From Cordilura impudica (Eukaryota > Arthropoda > Insecta > Diptera > Scathophagidae), in contig OY821519.1 of NCBI GenBank assembly GCA_963682025.1, positions 98,453,085 to 98,517,084 on the forward strand: DNA of 64,000 nucleotides, in the 5' to 3' direction. How positions within the stretch are numbered: the stretch's first letter is position 1; every line of letters begins with the position of its first letter. This document shows, piece by piece, positions 35,073 through 46,636 of the stretch. Made by a program: the position numbers and the translations under genes. Below the pieces are notes generated by a model that saw nothing but the letters and a program-made list of their open reading frames with translations, made no database searches and was not told the DNA's origin.

Positions 35073-35849
35073 TATACCCTATACCACTATGTGGTTTGGG
35101 TAAAATGACTTTGTGCTGCTGTTTGTAACAACCAAAAATATTTGACCTAGACCCATCTTTAATTATACCGATCGAATCAGAATCACTTTCTGAGTTGATT
35201 TAACAATGTCCGTCCGTCCGTCCGTCTGTGTGTCCATGTAAACCTTTTAATCAAACTGCAGGTCGCAAATATGAATATATTTTGATGAAATTTGGTATGC
35301 AAGCTTTTATCGGCCATGGGATGAACGCTATTGAAATTGGTGAGAATAGGTCCATGTTCAGACCTAGCCCCCATACAAATTACCCCTATGAAATCGACAT
35401 AAATTGCCATAAGATCCAAATTGTCATATAGATCTTACTCAAATTGGGTTTGTATGCGTTCATTACATCCATTAATGAGTAGTCCAAAAATGATCCCTTT
35501 GGCCCCGTATAGAGCTGCTTCCCGATCTTCACTTAAATCTATTAAAAACAAAAATATTGCACTGATTCTTCTCAAATTTTGTTTGTATATATTTTTGCAA
35601 ATTAAAAGAGACTTTACCAAACATGATCAGGATCGGTCTCCATTTTTGGACCTAGTCCCCATATAGATATATCATCCGATATGAACTTTTTCATATCTGC
35701 AGCCAAAAAAAATTAATAAAAATCCCACTCAAATTTGGTTTTTGCTTATTTTCTATGTCCAGTTAGTTGGGCCTAAGAGATAGAGTTTCTAAAGGCATGG
35801 TATAGGGTATCGTATAGTCGGTCTAGACCGACTATAATTTTCTTACTTG
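35073..35849 (+). mobile_element. DINE-1-like repeat, full length
   Basis: TATACCCTATACCACTATG start, short GTCC core (35209-35226), perfect palindrome and TTTTCTTACTTG end. First of three copies in the same orientation. Confidence 0.92.
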
Positions 35850-35879
35850 TTTATATTACATCAAACATACACCAATATT

Positions 35880-36662
35880 TATACCCAATACCACTATGTG
35901 GTTTGGGTATAATGACTTTGTGCTGCTGTTTGTAACCACCAAACATATTTTACCTAGAACCATATTTTATTATACCGATCGACTCAGAATCACTTTCTGA
36001 GTCGATTCAGCGATGTCCGTCCGTCTGTGTGTACATGTAAACTTTGTAATCAAACTGCAGGTCGCAAATATGAATATATTTTGATAAAATTTGGTATATA
36101 AGCTTTTATCTGCCACAGGATGAACCATATTGAAATTGGTGAGAATCGGTCCATGTTTAGACCTAGCCCCCATACAAATGACCCGTATGAAATCGACATA
36201 AATTGCCATAAGATCCAAATTGTCATATAGATCTAACTCAAATTGGGTTTGTTTGCTTTTATTACATCCATTAATGAGTAGTCCAAGAATGATCCCTATG
36301 GGACAACTCTTAGTCATAGGCCCCATATAGAGCTGCCGATCTTCACTTAAATCTATCAAAAAACAAAAATATTGCACTGATTCTTCTCAAATTTTTTTTG
36401 TATATATTTTTGCAAAATACAAGAGAACTTACCAAACATAGTCAGGATCGGTCCATTTTTGGGCCTAGTCCCCATATAGATATATCATCCGATATGAACT
36501 TTTTCATATCTGCAGCCAGAAAAAATTAATAAAAATCACCCTCAAATTTGGTTTATGGTTATTTTCTATGTCCAGTTAGTTGGGCCTATGAGATAGGGTC
36601 TCTAAACGCATGGTATAGGGTATAATATAGTTGGTCTAGACCGACTATATTTTTCATACTTG
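35880..36662 (+). mobile_element. DINE-1-like repeat, first of a tandem pair
   Basis: Shares with the next copy a deletion giving GAGCTGCCGATCTTCAC (others have GAGCTGCTTCCCGATC) and a variant end, TATATTTTTCATACTTG. Only two GTCC units remain. The short downstream flank TTTTTATTCTATTT recurs after the next copy. Confidence 0.92.
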
Positions 36663-36675
36663 TTTTTATTCTATT

Positions 36676-37461
36676 TATAGCCTATACCACTATGTGGTTT
36701 GGGTATAATGACTTTGTGCTGCTGTTTGTAACAACCAAAAATATTTGACCTACACCAATCTTTAATTATACCGATCGAATCAGAATCACTATCTGATTCG
36801 ATTTAACGATGTCCGTCCGTCCGTCCGTCCGTCTGTGTGTCCATGTAAAGCTTGCAGGTCGCAAATATGAATATATTTTGATGAAATTTGGTATTTGATC
36901 TTTTATCAGCCATGGGATGAACGCTGTTGAAATTGGTGAGAATCGGTCTATGTTCAGACCTAGCCCCCATACAAATGACCCCTATGAAATCAACATATAT
37001 TGCAATAAGATCCAAATTATCATACGAATCTTAGTCAAATTGGGTTTGTATGTATTTATTACATCCATTAATCAGTATTCCAAAAATGATCCCTATGGGA
37101 CAACTCTTAGTCATAGGCCCCATATAGAGCTGCCGATCTTCATTTAAATCTATCAAAAAACAAAAATATTGCACCGATTCTTCTCAAATTTTTTTTTGTA
37201 TATATTTTTGCAAAATACAAGAGACTTTACCAAACATAGTCAGGATCGGTCCATTTTTGGGCCTAGTCCCCATATAGATATAGCATCCGATATGAACTTT
37301 TTCATATCTGCAGCCAAAAAAAAATTAATAAAAATCCCCTTCAAATTTGGTTTATGGTTATTTTCTATGTCCAGTTAGTTGGGCCTATGAGATAGGGTCT
37401 CTAAACGCATGGTATAGGGTATAATATAGTTCGTCTAGACCGACTATATTTTTCATACTTG
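36676..37461 (+). mobile_element. DINE-1-like repeat, second of a tandem pair
   Basis: Shares the diagnostic GAGCTGCCGATCTTC deletion and CATACTTG end with the preceding copy, and has the same TTTTTATTCTATTT on its right. About four GTCC units. Missing GTAATCAAACT inside the usual AAGCTTGTAATCAAACTGCAG. Confidence 0.92.
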
Positions 37462-38219
37462 TTTTTATTCTATTTTTTATATGGATATATTAATTAAAAT
37501 TATTTATTTAAGAGAAATCATCAATGGTTCCAGAGTTATAGCTAAGAAACTAAGCAAACAAACTTCAAGATAAGGAAAAATATGTACAGCCTTAGAACGC
37601 CAAACCGTTTGGAAGTTTTACCATACTGGCCGAGTACTTTCACCCTGAACTGAAATTTCTCACCCCCCAGACAATGACCCCGAAAGTATTCCATAGTGTA
37701 ATGTGTACTTCAAGTATTTGCTGATTTATTCAGCAAAGGTTTCCTGTATAAATCAGCAATATTTAATTTATTTCATGGCACCATATTCTGAGAGTAAAAT
37801 TAATTTTAATCCATTTTCGCCCTTCGGTTTACATCAATTCAGAGATTAAAATACAAATAAGTATAATATACAGTGAACCAATATAAAAGTCGTACAGTAT
37901 ACTTACCTATGTTTATGTGGCATTATCTTTGAAATTATGTACACTAGATGTATAAAATACAATGTTAAATTATTCTGTATTTTATTCACTTTTCAAATAG
38001 TTTGAAGAACATTTGTGAAAATATCATGTTCTTAACAAAAATTAACAAAATACAAAAAAGTACATTTAATGAAACCAAAAAAAAAAAAAATTTATACATT
38101 TCAGAAATTTTTAATAAAAACACTGCCGCTGCTACGTTTGAACGTTTTATAAAGATTTTTTGGGTACCATGCTGTACCCTCCTTTTTTCACACACAACGT
38201 CGTCCATCGTATCCCAATA

Positions 38220-39623
38220 CAGTACACTCGCGGTAATGTGCACTAATTAAAACCAAGCAAGTTCATGTTAGCGAAATAGTTCACGTAAACGATTGTCGAA
38301 TTTCATGAAAAATATATATGTATGTACATATATGGTTGAACGTGAAATTCTTTTATGTATTATTATTTGCATTATTAAAATATAAAAATAAAATTATTAA
38401 TTAAAATTCATTTTAAAACAATACGAGATCACGAGAAGATATCCATGAAAATAAAATTACATAGCAAATACATTTTTTCATTACATTTATTCATTAAAGA
38501 AATCCGTTATCTTTTTCTGATGATTTTTCTTTTCTGAAATACTGCTTTCTCCCTTAAGTGTCTAAGCACACTCATGTCACTTTGATCCACCATTGCATCT
38601 CATGCCCATTGCAATGCCTTATTAAAAATTTAAATTGCGTCACTTGCGGAAATTTTTTTAACAGGATCATCGGCAATGCAATCATCGTCGTCACTTTCTT
38701 CGTTTTGCCCAATTTCACGGATTTCAGTCGTATCATCAACACAAAGATCATTATTCCACTCTTGAACCATTGGCAAAGTAAACTCAACTTAAAAGTTAGT
38801 AAAACAATACTTTAATTGTGATTTCAAAGTTTATAGTAAAATTCTTACCTGAGGACTCAACTCATGAAGGAGATCGGCTGACATTTGCATAACTCCATTT
38901 CTTCAATTTTTTGTTTTTCCGGTTTAACTTAAATGGATCCACCAATTCAGGCTGCGATGAGAGTTTTTCTCCGGATAGTATAAGAAGTATAACTCCGTAT
39001 CTTTTCTCAAATCGCTGAAGCCATCCGTCACTAGCATTGAACCCGCTCTCATTATCTTTAAGTTGGGAATGTAATTCATTAGCTTTTTCTTTTAGGATTA
39101 GCCCACTTACTGGCTTATTCCTTTTACGCATTCGGATGAACCAACGGTAAAGAGTTTTTTCCATAACTGGAAGTTCTGATGATTTTAAAGTTTTTCTTTT
39201 TCCCGACCCCTGGTTTACAAATTTTAAAATTGCTTCTTTTTTGTTCTATACTGCATATTGTCGACTTAACGACATTGTACTTTTTGGCTAAACTAGTCAC
39301 ATTTGTTTCTTTTTGCAAACTATCTAAAATTTCTGCATTTTCCCTTAACTCCAAACATTTAGATTTTTTAACACTCATGCCGACTGATAAGAAAAAGACT
39401 TAAAATAAAATTTCGTTGCCAAACAAAAAAAATTAATTTAGAGAATAGACAAATTTTTTATAAAAGGGGACTCCCTAAACTTTAGAAATCGAATTTAATA
39501 TATTTCAATGTTATAGAGCTTTCTGAGTTTGTTCACGTTACAGAGTAGTCATCGTAAACAAAAGCTTGTTCACTTTAGGCGGTGTTCACGTTAGACGGTG
39601 TTCACGTTACCGCGAGTGCACTG
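38220..39623 (-). mobile_element. Tigger/pogo-like element
   Basis: Terminal repeats CAGTACACTCGCGGTAATGT on the left and CAGTGCACTCGCGGTAACGT inward from the right, flanked by TA at 38218-38219 and 39624-39625. The interior encodes the DNA-binding half and the tail of a Tigger transposase but lacks the catalytic core. Confidence 0.92.
38590..39378 (-). pseudogene. Tigger transposase with DDE domain deleted
   Basis: The minus strand starts at 39378 with MSVKKSKCLELRENAEIL. Then come the CENP-B-type helix-turn-helix (VTSLAKKYNVVKSTICSIEQ), the second DNA-binding domain (LYRWFIRMRKRNKPVSGLIL) and NASDGWLQRFEKRYG. Around 38835 it jumps to the family's acidic tail: MVQEWNNDLCVDDTTEI, NEESDDDD, then SDMSVLRHLREKA. 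The DDD catalytic domain of about 200 residues is missing, and one frameshift divides the HTH half. It could bind ends but not cut. Confidence 0.85.
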
Positions 39624-39631
39624 TATATTGA

Positions 39632-40174
39632 ATTTTGACTCATGTGTAAGTATCACGGAGTACCAAAACCCTAGTGGCTTCGAGACATACATGTTTGCAT
39701 ACTCCATTCGCTTCTTTATATTTTTTGCTTATTCGGGGTTTACAGTTTGTGGGTCTACCTGAATAATTCAATGTTCGCGCAAGTTTTGCGCTTTTTCGAC
39801 TGCCGATATTTTCGAATTTTCACTAATGTTTCGAACTATTTGCCTTTGCGTTTATTCCGCTTGGTCTAATTAAAAACCTATTTTTCTGGATTTTGACTCA
39901 TCTGGAAGTATCACGAAGTACCAAAACCCTAGTGGCTTCGAGACATACATGTTTGCATACTCCATTCGCTTCTTTATATTTTTTGCTTATTCGGGGTTTA
40001 CAGTTTGTGGGTCTACCTGAATAATTCAATTTTCGCGCAAGTTTTGCGCTTTTTCGACTGCCGATATTTTCGAATTTTCACTAATGTTTCGAACTATTTG
40101 CCTTTGCGTTTGTAAAGATGCAATTTTTTCCTATTCCTATTACACTTGGTCTAATTAAAAACCTATTTTTCTGG
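39632..40174 (+). repeat. Direct tandem duplication of ~258 bp
   Basis: ATTTTGACTCAT through AACCTATTTTTCTGG occurs twice, at 39632-39889 and 39890-40174. The copies are nearly identical. The second carries an extra AAAGATGCAATTTTTTCCTA-type insertion near 40115-40140. Both lie in the interior of the Tc1-type element. Confidence 0.9.
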
Positions 40175-40658
40175 TACATATCAATAAGGCATTTGACGGC
40201 AGAGTGCGGCTTTTTTACAATTTTATAAATTTTTCTCAAAATATTTGTCTCTTCCCAAAGATTTATAATAAATTTTTACATTTCTAATGAAGTTTGCTTT
40301 GAATTCATATCTTTTGTTTTTTTTCGCGTAAACTGACATTTGCATATAAAGAGCAATCTGCGAGTGGCATAGATAACTGAAAACAAAATTGGGTTTGATG
40401 ACGGTACCTGTCCATACCGCGTAACATGAAGAATGTACAAGTTTTTTTTTTGGTTTCATGAAATGTACTTTTTTTGTTTTTTATTAATATTTGTTAAGAA
40501 CCTGATATTTTCACAAATTTTCTTCAACTTATTTGAAAAGTGAATAAAATACAGAATATTTTAACATTGTATTTTATATGTGTAGTGTACATAGTTTCAA
40601 AGATAATGCGACATAAACTTAAGTAAGTGTACTGTACAAGTTTTTCATTGGTTTACTG

Positions 40659-41373
40659 TACGTACATATATTTTAATGTATCCATATCAATTTAACCAGG
40701 GTTCATTATTTTGTTTTTTCATTTTATCTTGTGTAACTTACTAAACAATAGCTACACATTCATTTCAAGATTATTTTTTTTTTTTGGAAATTATATAAAT
40801 TACACTTCATTTATTTTTATTTATATATTTTTTTTTTAATATTGTTTTTTATAACCGCTAATTAAATGCTAAAATGCTTTGCAAGTTTTTAGTAAAATTT
40901 TTATCATGAAATAATTTCGATTGTCTTTTGAAATTCCAGTTTTGTCTCAGCCTTACTTTATGGGTCACGACATTACACTGAAACTAGATTAAATTTATTG
41001 TTAACAATTTTAAAAATCTTTTCAAAAACAAAAATAAAAGTAAATCGTGACAGTTCTAATATTTAAATGTCATAAGAAGAAAAAAATATTTTTTAATCGT
41101 TGCTTACCCTATACCGCTATGTGGCAGAGTGGGATCGCTTCATACATTTCTTGGCAAAAAGTGTAAGGAGAGCTCATTCAACATTGAAATTTGATCCAGA
41201 ACTTTTTATCGACTCAGTTAAGAAAAAATTAAAGTTTCATACAAATTGATCACGCTCATCAACAACCCAAATATATGCAAATATAGAATTTTATCATTTC
41301 TTTAACAACATTATCAATTTCAAAAAAGTGTTTATGGGGTTGACGTCTTATGCCAAGGGCCATGTATAATTTA
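40659..41373. other. AT-rich spacer with a DINE scrap
   Basis: TACCCTATACCGCTATGTGG at about 41106 is the first bases of a DINE-1-like element, then unrelated sequence follows. Nothing else recognised. Confidence 0.5.
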
Positions 41374-41616
41374 TTATATTTGGTCGTTGCTTATGCTAGT
41401 AATGTAAGGATAATCACGATTTTGCGAAAATACATGTTGTCTCTTAGAAACATTTCCCAAAAACCGTTTTTGAATTGTGGCTTTAAATTCTTCAATTTCT
41501 TTTTTTGTTAAAAGCAAATTTTTCGATTTAATGTAATCGCTTAGTAAATCAACATTATTACCACAACGAATAAGCTCCATATCTAGATCAAAAGCAGTAA
41601 CTGCAAAACCATACAT
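41374..41616 (-). CDS. Unrecognised 80-residue ORF
   Basis: The minus strand encodes a polypeptide with LIRCGNNVDLLSDYIKSKNL, KEIEEFKATIQKRFLGNVSK and RQHVFSQNRDYP. Charged, helical-looking composition is more protein-like than neighbouring random ORFs. I do not recognise a family. It could be the N-terminal part of another transposase or a gene relic. No upstream promoter or splice context is visible. Confidence 0.25.
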   Translation of the reverse strand: MYGFAVTAFDLDMELIRCGNNVDLLSDYIKSKNLLLTKKEIEEFKATIQKRFLGNVSKRQHVFSQNRDYPYITSISNDQI

Positions 41617-42265
41617 TAATTAAATTTATAAAACAAGGGCGCGATTGAAATTTTTTTGACACTTTGACTCTTGCTAAACATTTGAAAATTTATATTGTGT
41701 TGTTTTTTGTTTTATTTTTTTTAATTATGAACTTCTTTCAAATAGCTGTCAAATAATCGTTAACAAATTGTTGCTATTATTAATAGCATTCAAATACATG
41801 GTCCTAAAAGTTACCACCATTTTATATCGTGTTTCTTTGGATGAAATGAAATTTAGTGTGTCTTTTTTTTTATAAAATTTATAGCTTTGTTCAACAGTAT
41901 AACATATTATTCGAATTTAATTTATTAAATCAAAAGAATACACTCCCACCTTTCACTTTTTTTGCAAAGCTCACCTTTTTTTTGTCCAAGAAAAACTAAA
42001 AACGCTGATTTATGAGTGCCATCATAAAAACCTGAATATTTTTAAACTATTATTGGTATCAAAATAGTTTTTTTTCACAGTTAATGCTGAAATACTATAT
42101 TTTTTCAAATATATTTACATCAAATAGATATGACAAGAAGAAATTGAAAATCTGAGGCAGTTACTGAAGAGTTTCGTTTAGGTGACTTTGTCGCGTTATT
42201 TTGGACAAAAAATAATAATGCATTTCTCTTAATTAAACAATTCTCTAGAAAACTGCATCATTATA
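41617..42265. other. AT-rich spacer
   Basis: No coding or structural feature recognised before the mariner at 42266. Confidence 0.5.
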
Positions 42266-43264
42266 AAAGGGTTTTCAATAAGAGCGCTACAAAAGTTTTT
42301 TTAAATAAAACAAAAACGGTTTTGGATATCAATGAAATTCTTTATTCCTATGAAAGTACGTTCGATGCCATTATGTATGGAAATCGATCTCTTTTGCATG
42401 TCTACCACGGGCACGCTTGCAGAAGTCCAGACGCTGAACCCAATTTTCGACGGTTTTCAAGCATAAATCGGCCGATACTGCTGCAATTTCACGTTCGATA
42501 TTCGTACGAAGTTCATCAATCGTCCTGGCTTGTTGGCATAGACCACAGACTTGACGTAGCCCCACAGGAAATAGTCCAACGGCATCAACTCGCACGAACG
42601 AGGCGGCCAATCGACTGAACCATTTCGTGAGATAACACGTTCTCCAAACTTGGGTTCCAATAAATTGATTGTGACATTCGCTGTGTGGCTTGTGGCGCCG
42701 TCCTTTTGGAACCACATGTCCTCAAAGTCCATATCATCCAATTGGGGCCAAAAATATTCGGTTATCATTGAACGGTAGCGATTCCCATTCACAGTAACGT
42801 GCCGGTCTTGATCATCACGGAAGAAGTACGGCCCAATGACGCCGCCGGCCCATAAACCGCACCAAACCGTCATTTTTTCGGGATGCAATGATGACTCATG
42901 GAGTACGTGTGGATTGCTGTCTGACCAATAACGCATCGCTGAAGATGATTTTTCGATGAAAATCCGAATCATTTTCAAGTTGTTGCTCAGCCCAATTGAC
43001 GAACATACGACGCTTCTGGTGGTCAAGCGGCTTCAGTTCTTGCGTCAGTTTGATCTTGTAAGGATGTAGGCCAAGATCTTTTCGCAAAATTCGCCACAAC
43101 GACGTCACAGAAATGCCCAACGCTTGAGAACGACGTGTGGGAGACACATTTGGGCTTTCTTCAACTGAAGCCTCAGCGGCAGCAATATTCTCGACACTAC
43201 GGGCAGTTCTTTGTCTCACTGGCACGGGAACATTTTGTACTGTGCCTGTGGATTCAAATTTTTC
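42266..43264 (-). mobile_element. DD41D (rosa-type) mariner, copy 1, truncated
   Basis: The end at 42266 (AAAGGGTTTTCAATAAGAGC, TA before it) is the 3' terminal repeat shared with the copy at 49292. The other terminal repeat and the transposase N-terminus are missing. At 43264 the sequence switches to DINE interior (AAATATTTGACC). Confidence 0.9.
42371..43263 (-). pseudogene. rosa-type mariner transposase, copy 1, deleted
   Basis: Minus-strand blocks: RRSQALGISVTSLWRILRKD, then YKIKLTQELKPLD, then FHRKIIFSDA and a break. About 44 bp that in the other copy encode the first catalytic Asp motif context (EAHFWLNGFVSKQN) are lost, with a CAT at both edges suggesting microhomology deletion, and the frame shifts. 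The rest continues with EKMTVWCGLWAGGVIG, MWFQKDGATSHTANV and DYFLWGYVKS. A further frameshift follows in the last 60 codons. The spacing between the Asp of QKDGA and that of DYFLW is 41 residues. Confidence 0.9.
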
Positions 43265-43460
43265 AAATATTTGACCAAAATCCACGTTTTGATAGACCGA
43301 TCGATTAAGAGTCACTTTCTCAGTTGATTTAGTGATGCCCGTCAGTCTGTTTGTCCATGTAAAACTGCAATCAAACACAGATCGCAAATATGAATATATT
43401 TTGATGAAATTTAGTATATAAGCTTTTAACGACCATACGACCATGAAATTGCCTATCAAA
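43265..43460 (+). mobile_element. DINE-1-like repeat, left fragment of a split copy
   Basis: Starts inside the element at AAATATTTGACC and runs through GATCGATTAAGAGTCACTTT, a decayed GTC core and TGAATATATTTTGATGAAAT. The right end of the same copy is probably the fragment at 47410, with the BEL/Pao element in between. Confidence 0.75.
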
Positions 43461-44011
43461 ATGGGACGCAATTAAAGAAATCGATTGTCAAATTTAATAT
43501 AATTATATCCAGTCAAAATGTCAATTATAACGATATAAAGGTACGTATTGATGAATTTGAAAATAAATATTTATATAAAATACAAGAACAACCAAGATGA
43601 GTTTGATGCCTTATGTGAAGAGAATGGTTAAATTCAGAAAGAGGATGTAACTCTATAGTCATCGTTTTCTCAAGAAAATTTGGAAAATACAGTAATTGAG
43701 GGAGCTGCAGCGAGTACTCCTAATATTAATACCGAGTTGACGGCATTACTAGAGACAATGTCAACAACATTGACATGGGTCGTCAATCTTCAATCTTCAA
43801 ATACGTATGAATGCATCGAATAAATACTTGGAAATTCGTTTATCTAGAGTTGAAATACCAAATTTTGCTGGTGACTTATCCGTCTAGACTCGATTCAGAG
43901 ATTTATTTATCGCGATGGTAGATTCAAAGGCGAAATTATCAAATGTTGAAGAATTATAATATCTACAGAGAAAATTGGTTGGTGAAGCGTCATCGTTAAT
44001 AAAACATTTAA

Positions 44012-44215
44012 GCGCCCCGGTTGATGAGTAGGTAGAGTGTTCGCCTATCATGTGGGGGTCGTGGGTTCGATTCCCACCAGAGGCTTTGGTTTGTCACTGA
44101 AAAAAAAAATTAACACACTACTCCCTCTTTCCTCCTTCCTATAACCTATTTTCCTGAGATCAACACAATGCACTGCATCTGTAGGGGCATCCCCTGAGTG
44201 TTGATTAATAAAAAA
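44012..44215 (+). mobile_element. tRNA-derived SINE with 11-bp target duplication
   Basis: AAAACATTTAA precedes it at 44001-44011 and follows at 44216-44226. The head is tRNA-like with an A-box-like TGATGAGTAGGTAGAGTG and a perfect B box GGTTCGATTCC at 44064. The tail ends in TTGATTAAT and an A run. It lies inside the gag region of the BEL/Pao remnant, so it inserted later. Confidence 0.88.
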
Positions 44216-45396
44216 AAAACATTTAACACAGACCAATAGTAATTACAGCATTTCTTGGAAACTCGTGAAGAAAAAGTACGATAGACCAGATAGAATAAGA
44301 GAAACATACATAAAGTTGCTCGTAATTCAATTAAAGGTGGTACATTAACGGTTTTATATGACTCCGTGGTGTCATCTGATCCTCTGTTACTCTTTTTGAT
44401 GAAGGTGAAGCTAGATAGAGAAACTATTACCCTCTGTTACCGTCAATAAAAGGATGGTGATCCACAAACATTTCAAAAACTACTGGAGTTTTTGGAAAAT
44501 CGTGTAATAGAGGTGGATTGGTTAGAAGAATCGACAAAGTCTGAAAGAAATTTAGTAAGCTCGTAACAATGACAAACCAGTCATGTCCAGCAGTTTGTAA
44601 AAAATTTCATTTATTGTACATTGTGTTCAATTTAGAGAGTTTGATGTTGAAACACGTTCGCAAAAGTGGTAATTATTTTAACTGCTTTAAGGAAAAACAT
44701 TTTTCTAAGGACTTTAGGTTCAGTTCATGCAAAACGTGTGGTTTAAAACACAACACACTGTTACATAATGGCAATAACTCATTTGCAGACAGTGGACAAT
44801 CAATTAGAGATACTGAAAGCTCCTCAACTACAATTTATTCCAGCCAACAAACTTCACATCACACAACACTATTGCCAGCGGCAGTTATCATGGTGCGTGA
44901 TAGACTGATAACAGTCTACATCCATGTCGAGCGCTAATAGATACTGATACCCAATCAACGCTTATATCGGAAGCATATGTCCAAAGATTGCAGTTGCGTA
45001 AATCGTATGAGAAGTTACTTCTATATGGGGTAGGTGATAATAATACAAACTAACAAAGGGACAGGATCAAATATAAATCGTTGCTGAAAACAAAAAAAAA
45101 AAAAAACGATCGTTGTCCAAACATATTGTCTTTCGAACCTCACACAGTACATTCCTTCTGAAAAGATCACGTACCACAACTTAAATTATTTACAAACCTT
45201 GCAATTCGGTGATCCTGGATTTTATAGGACAAACCGCATTGATATTATTCTGGGAGCTGATGTCTTTCCGCATTGCATTCTAAATAAAAAATAGCGCGTC
45301 GAACAGGATCTTCAAACCCACTCAGTACCATCTTCGGTTGGGTGATTAAGGGAAATTTTAGTAACCAACCCGAAAAACCAATTGTCATAGCAGGTT

Positions 45397-46636
45397 GGGA
45401 GCAAAGTTGTATCATAAAGTTACTGGTCCGCCAGTGACGGTTGATACTTCGCCCATGCCTATAACCTACCTCCACGTGGTGCTCCCGGGCAACGCTAGGC
45501 AAAGCCAGTTAATTCTGGTGATTATTCCTAGCGGCTAAAGGTTAAGGTCAGGTCCGCCAAGTACTATTCTTTTTGGGGAATAACTTGGTAGTGGCTAGTA
45601 TGTGGCCAGACTGGCTGCGAAGCCTTACCTGAGGCTATAAATAGGTACCACGGGTAAGCTATCAAGCCCAAGGTTACCTCACGGCGTCTTCATACTCAAA
45701 GACAGCATAAGCAAAAACACAAAACTGGAGGTGTCAAAACCTACCAGATGAAATGGTTCTCACATCCCATAATTGTGTAGTTGTCCCAAAGGGAATGAAG
45801 TAATGTAGGTAAGATGGTAAGAAGGTACATGAGCGAAAGGAGACCGGGTGTGGGTGCGTCAGTTGTCCTGACAAGATACCATGACGGAGGAATGGAGCGA
45901 GAGTGTGGGTCGAAGACAAGTCGAAGGCGTTTGAGACAGACGCGTATGTCAATACAGCGTCCAAGACAAATCGGAGACCAGTTGAAAAGCGAATTACCGA
46001 AAGTTGGCGTACGCATCATCTAGCATGATGGCGCCGATTAGTAAGTTCCGAGCGTAGTAGACGGAGGTAGGCATGAGTCGAAAAGTTCGGAGCTGCGAAT
46101 GCAGTAGAATAAGTAGGCAAGAGGGTCGGATGGAAGATGAGTCCAAGAACGCTTGAGTCATTCGACAATATAGTGTTTCGCGGACGAAACGGAAGTCGGT
46201 TGAAATGTTGGTGATGAACGTTGTACATATCAGGGCCACCTGATAATAACAGCTAGTAAAGAACGAATGTAGTAGACAAATGGACGGTTATTGGAAGTAT
46301 GTGTTTTTGCAAGTGCTGCCGATGACCGAGGACAATGTGTTGTACCCTTAAATAGCTTTTATGGGAACGGCCCTTCGGGGAGTTTCGTGGTGGCTGTGGT
46401 AGCCCAAAAGCGCGGGAAGAACACAGTTCGATGTGGAGTTGCATTTCAACCAACCGGGTCTACGACCCATAGGCTTTTAAATCGGGCCAACCCAATAGCA
46501 AAGGAAGGAGTTTTGCCAAAACAATTCTCCTAGTTTGCTACCATCTAAGGAAGGGGCGAAGGCAAGACGCATGTGCTAAAACCACCGTGTGGTTAAGTCG
46601 TCAAGACAGGTATACACGTAAAAACTCAAGAGACTC
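45397..46636. mobile_element. Unclassified 1.24-kb insertion with 14-bp target duplication
   Basis: TGTCATAGCAGGTT occurs at 45383-45396 and 46637-46650, and BEL/Pao coding sequence resumes immediately after. The insert is noticeably less AT-rich than its surroundings, has no inverted ends, and begins GGGAGCAAAGTTG. No reverse transcriptase is seen. A GC-richer frame at 46360-46530 reads GSFVVAVVAQKRG and PIAKEGVLPKQF. The long, non-palindromic duplication suggests target-primed retroposition, perhaps of a partial non-LTR element. Confidence 0.7.

Larger units (their letters stand above)
37871..40658. mobile_element. Tc1-type element with ~220-bp inverted ends, hosting a Tigger
   Basis: Ends read CAGTGAACCAATATAAAAGT and, inward from the right, CAGTAAACCAATGAAAAACT, with TA on both outer sides. 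Matching continues for about 220 bp (GCATTATCTTTGAAA, TTCTGTATTTTATTCACTTT). The interior contains the Tigger insertion and a tandem duplication. No transposase for the outer element is recognisable. Assignment to Tc1/mariner rests on CAGT ends and a TA target. Confidence 0.8.

Noticed and set aside
42322..42618. Plus-strand ORF of 98 codons
   Set aside because: It is antisense to the mariner transposase, and the same shadow appears in the copy at 49348.
44012..44085. Possible tRNA gene
   Set aside because: A and B boxes are present but the acceptor and anticodon stems do not pair properly. Target duplication and an A tail show a SINE.
45734..46239. Several overlapping minus-strand ORFs
   Set aside because: Longer ORFs are expected here because the insert is less AT-rich. 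No conserved motif found.
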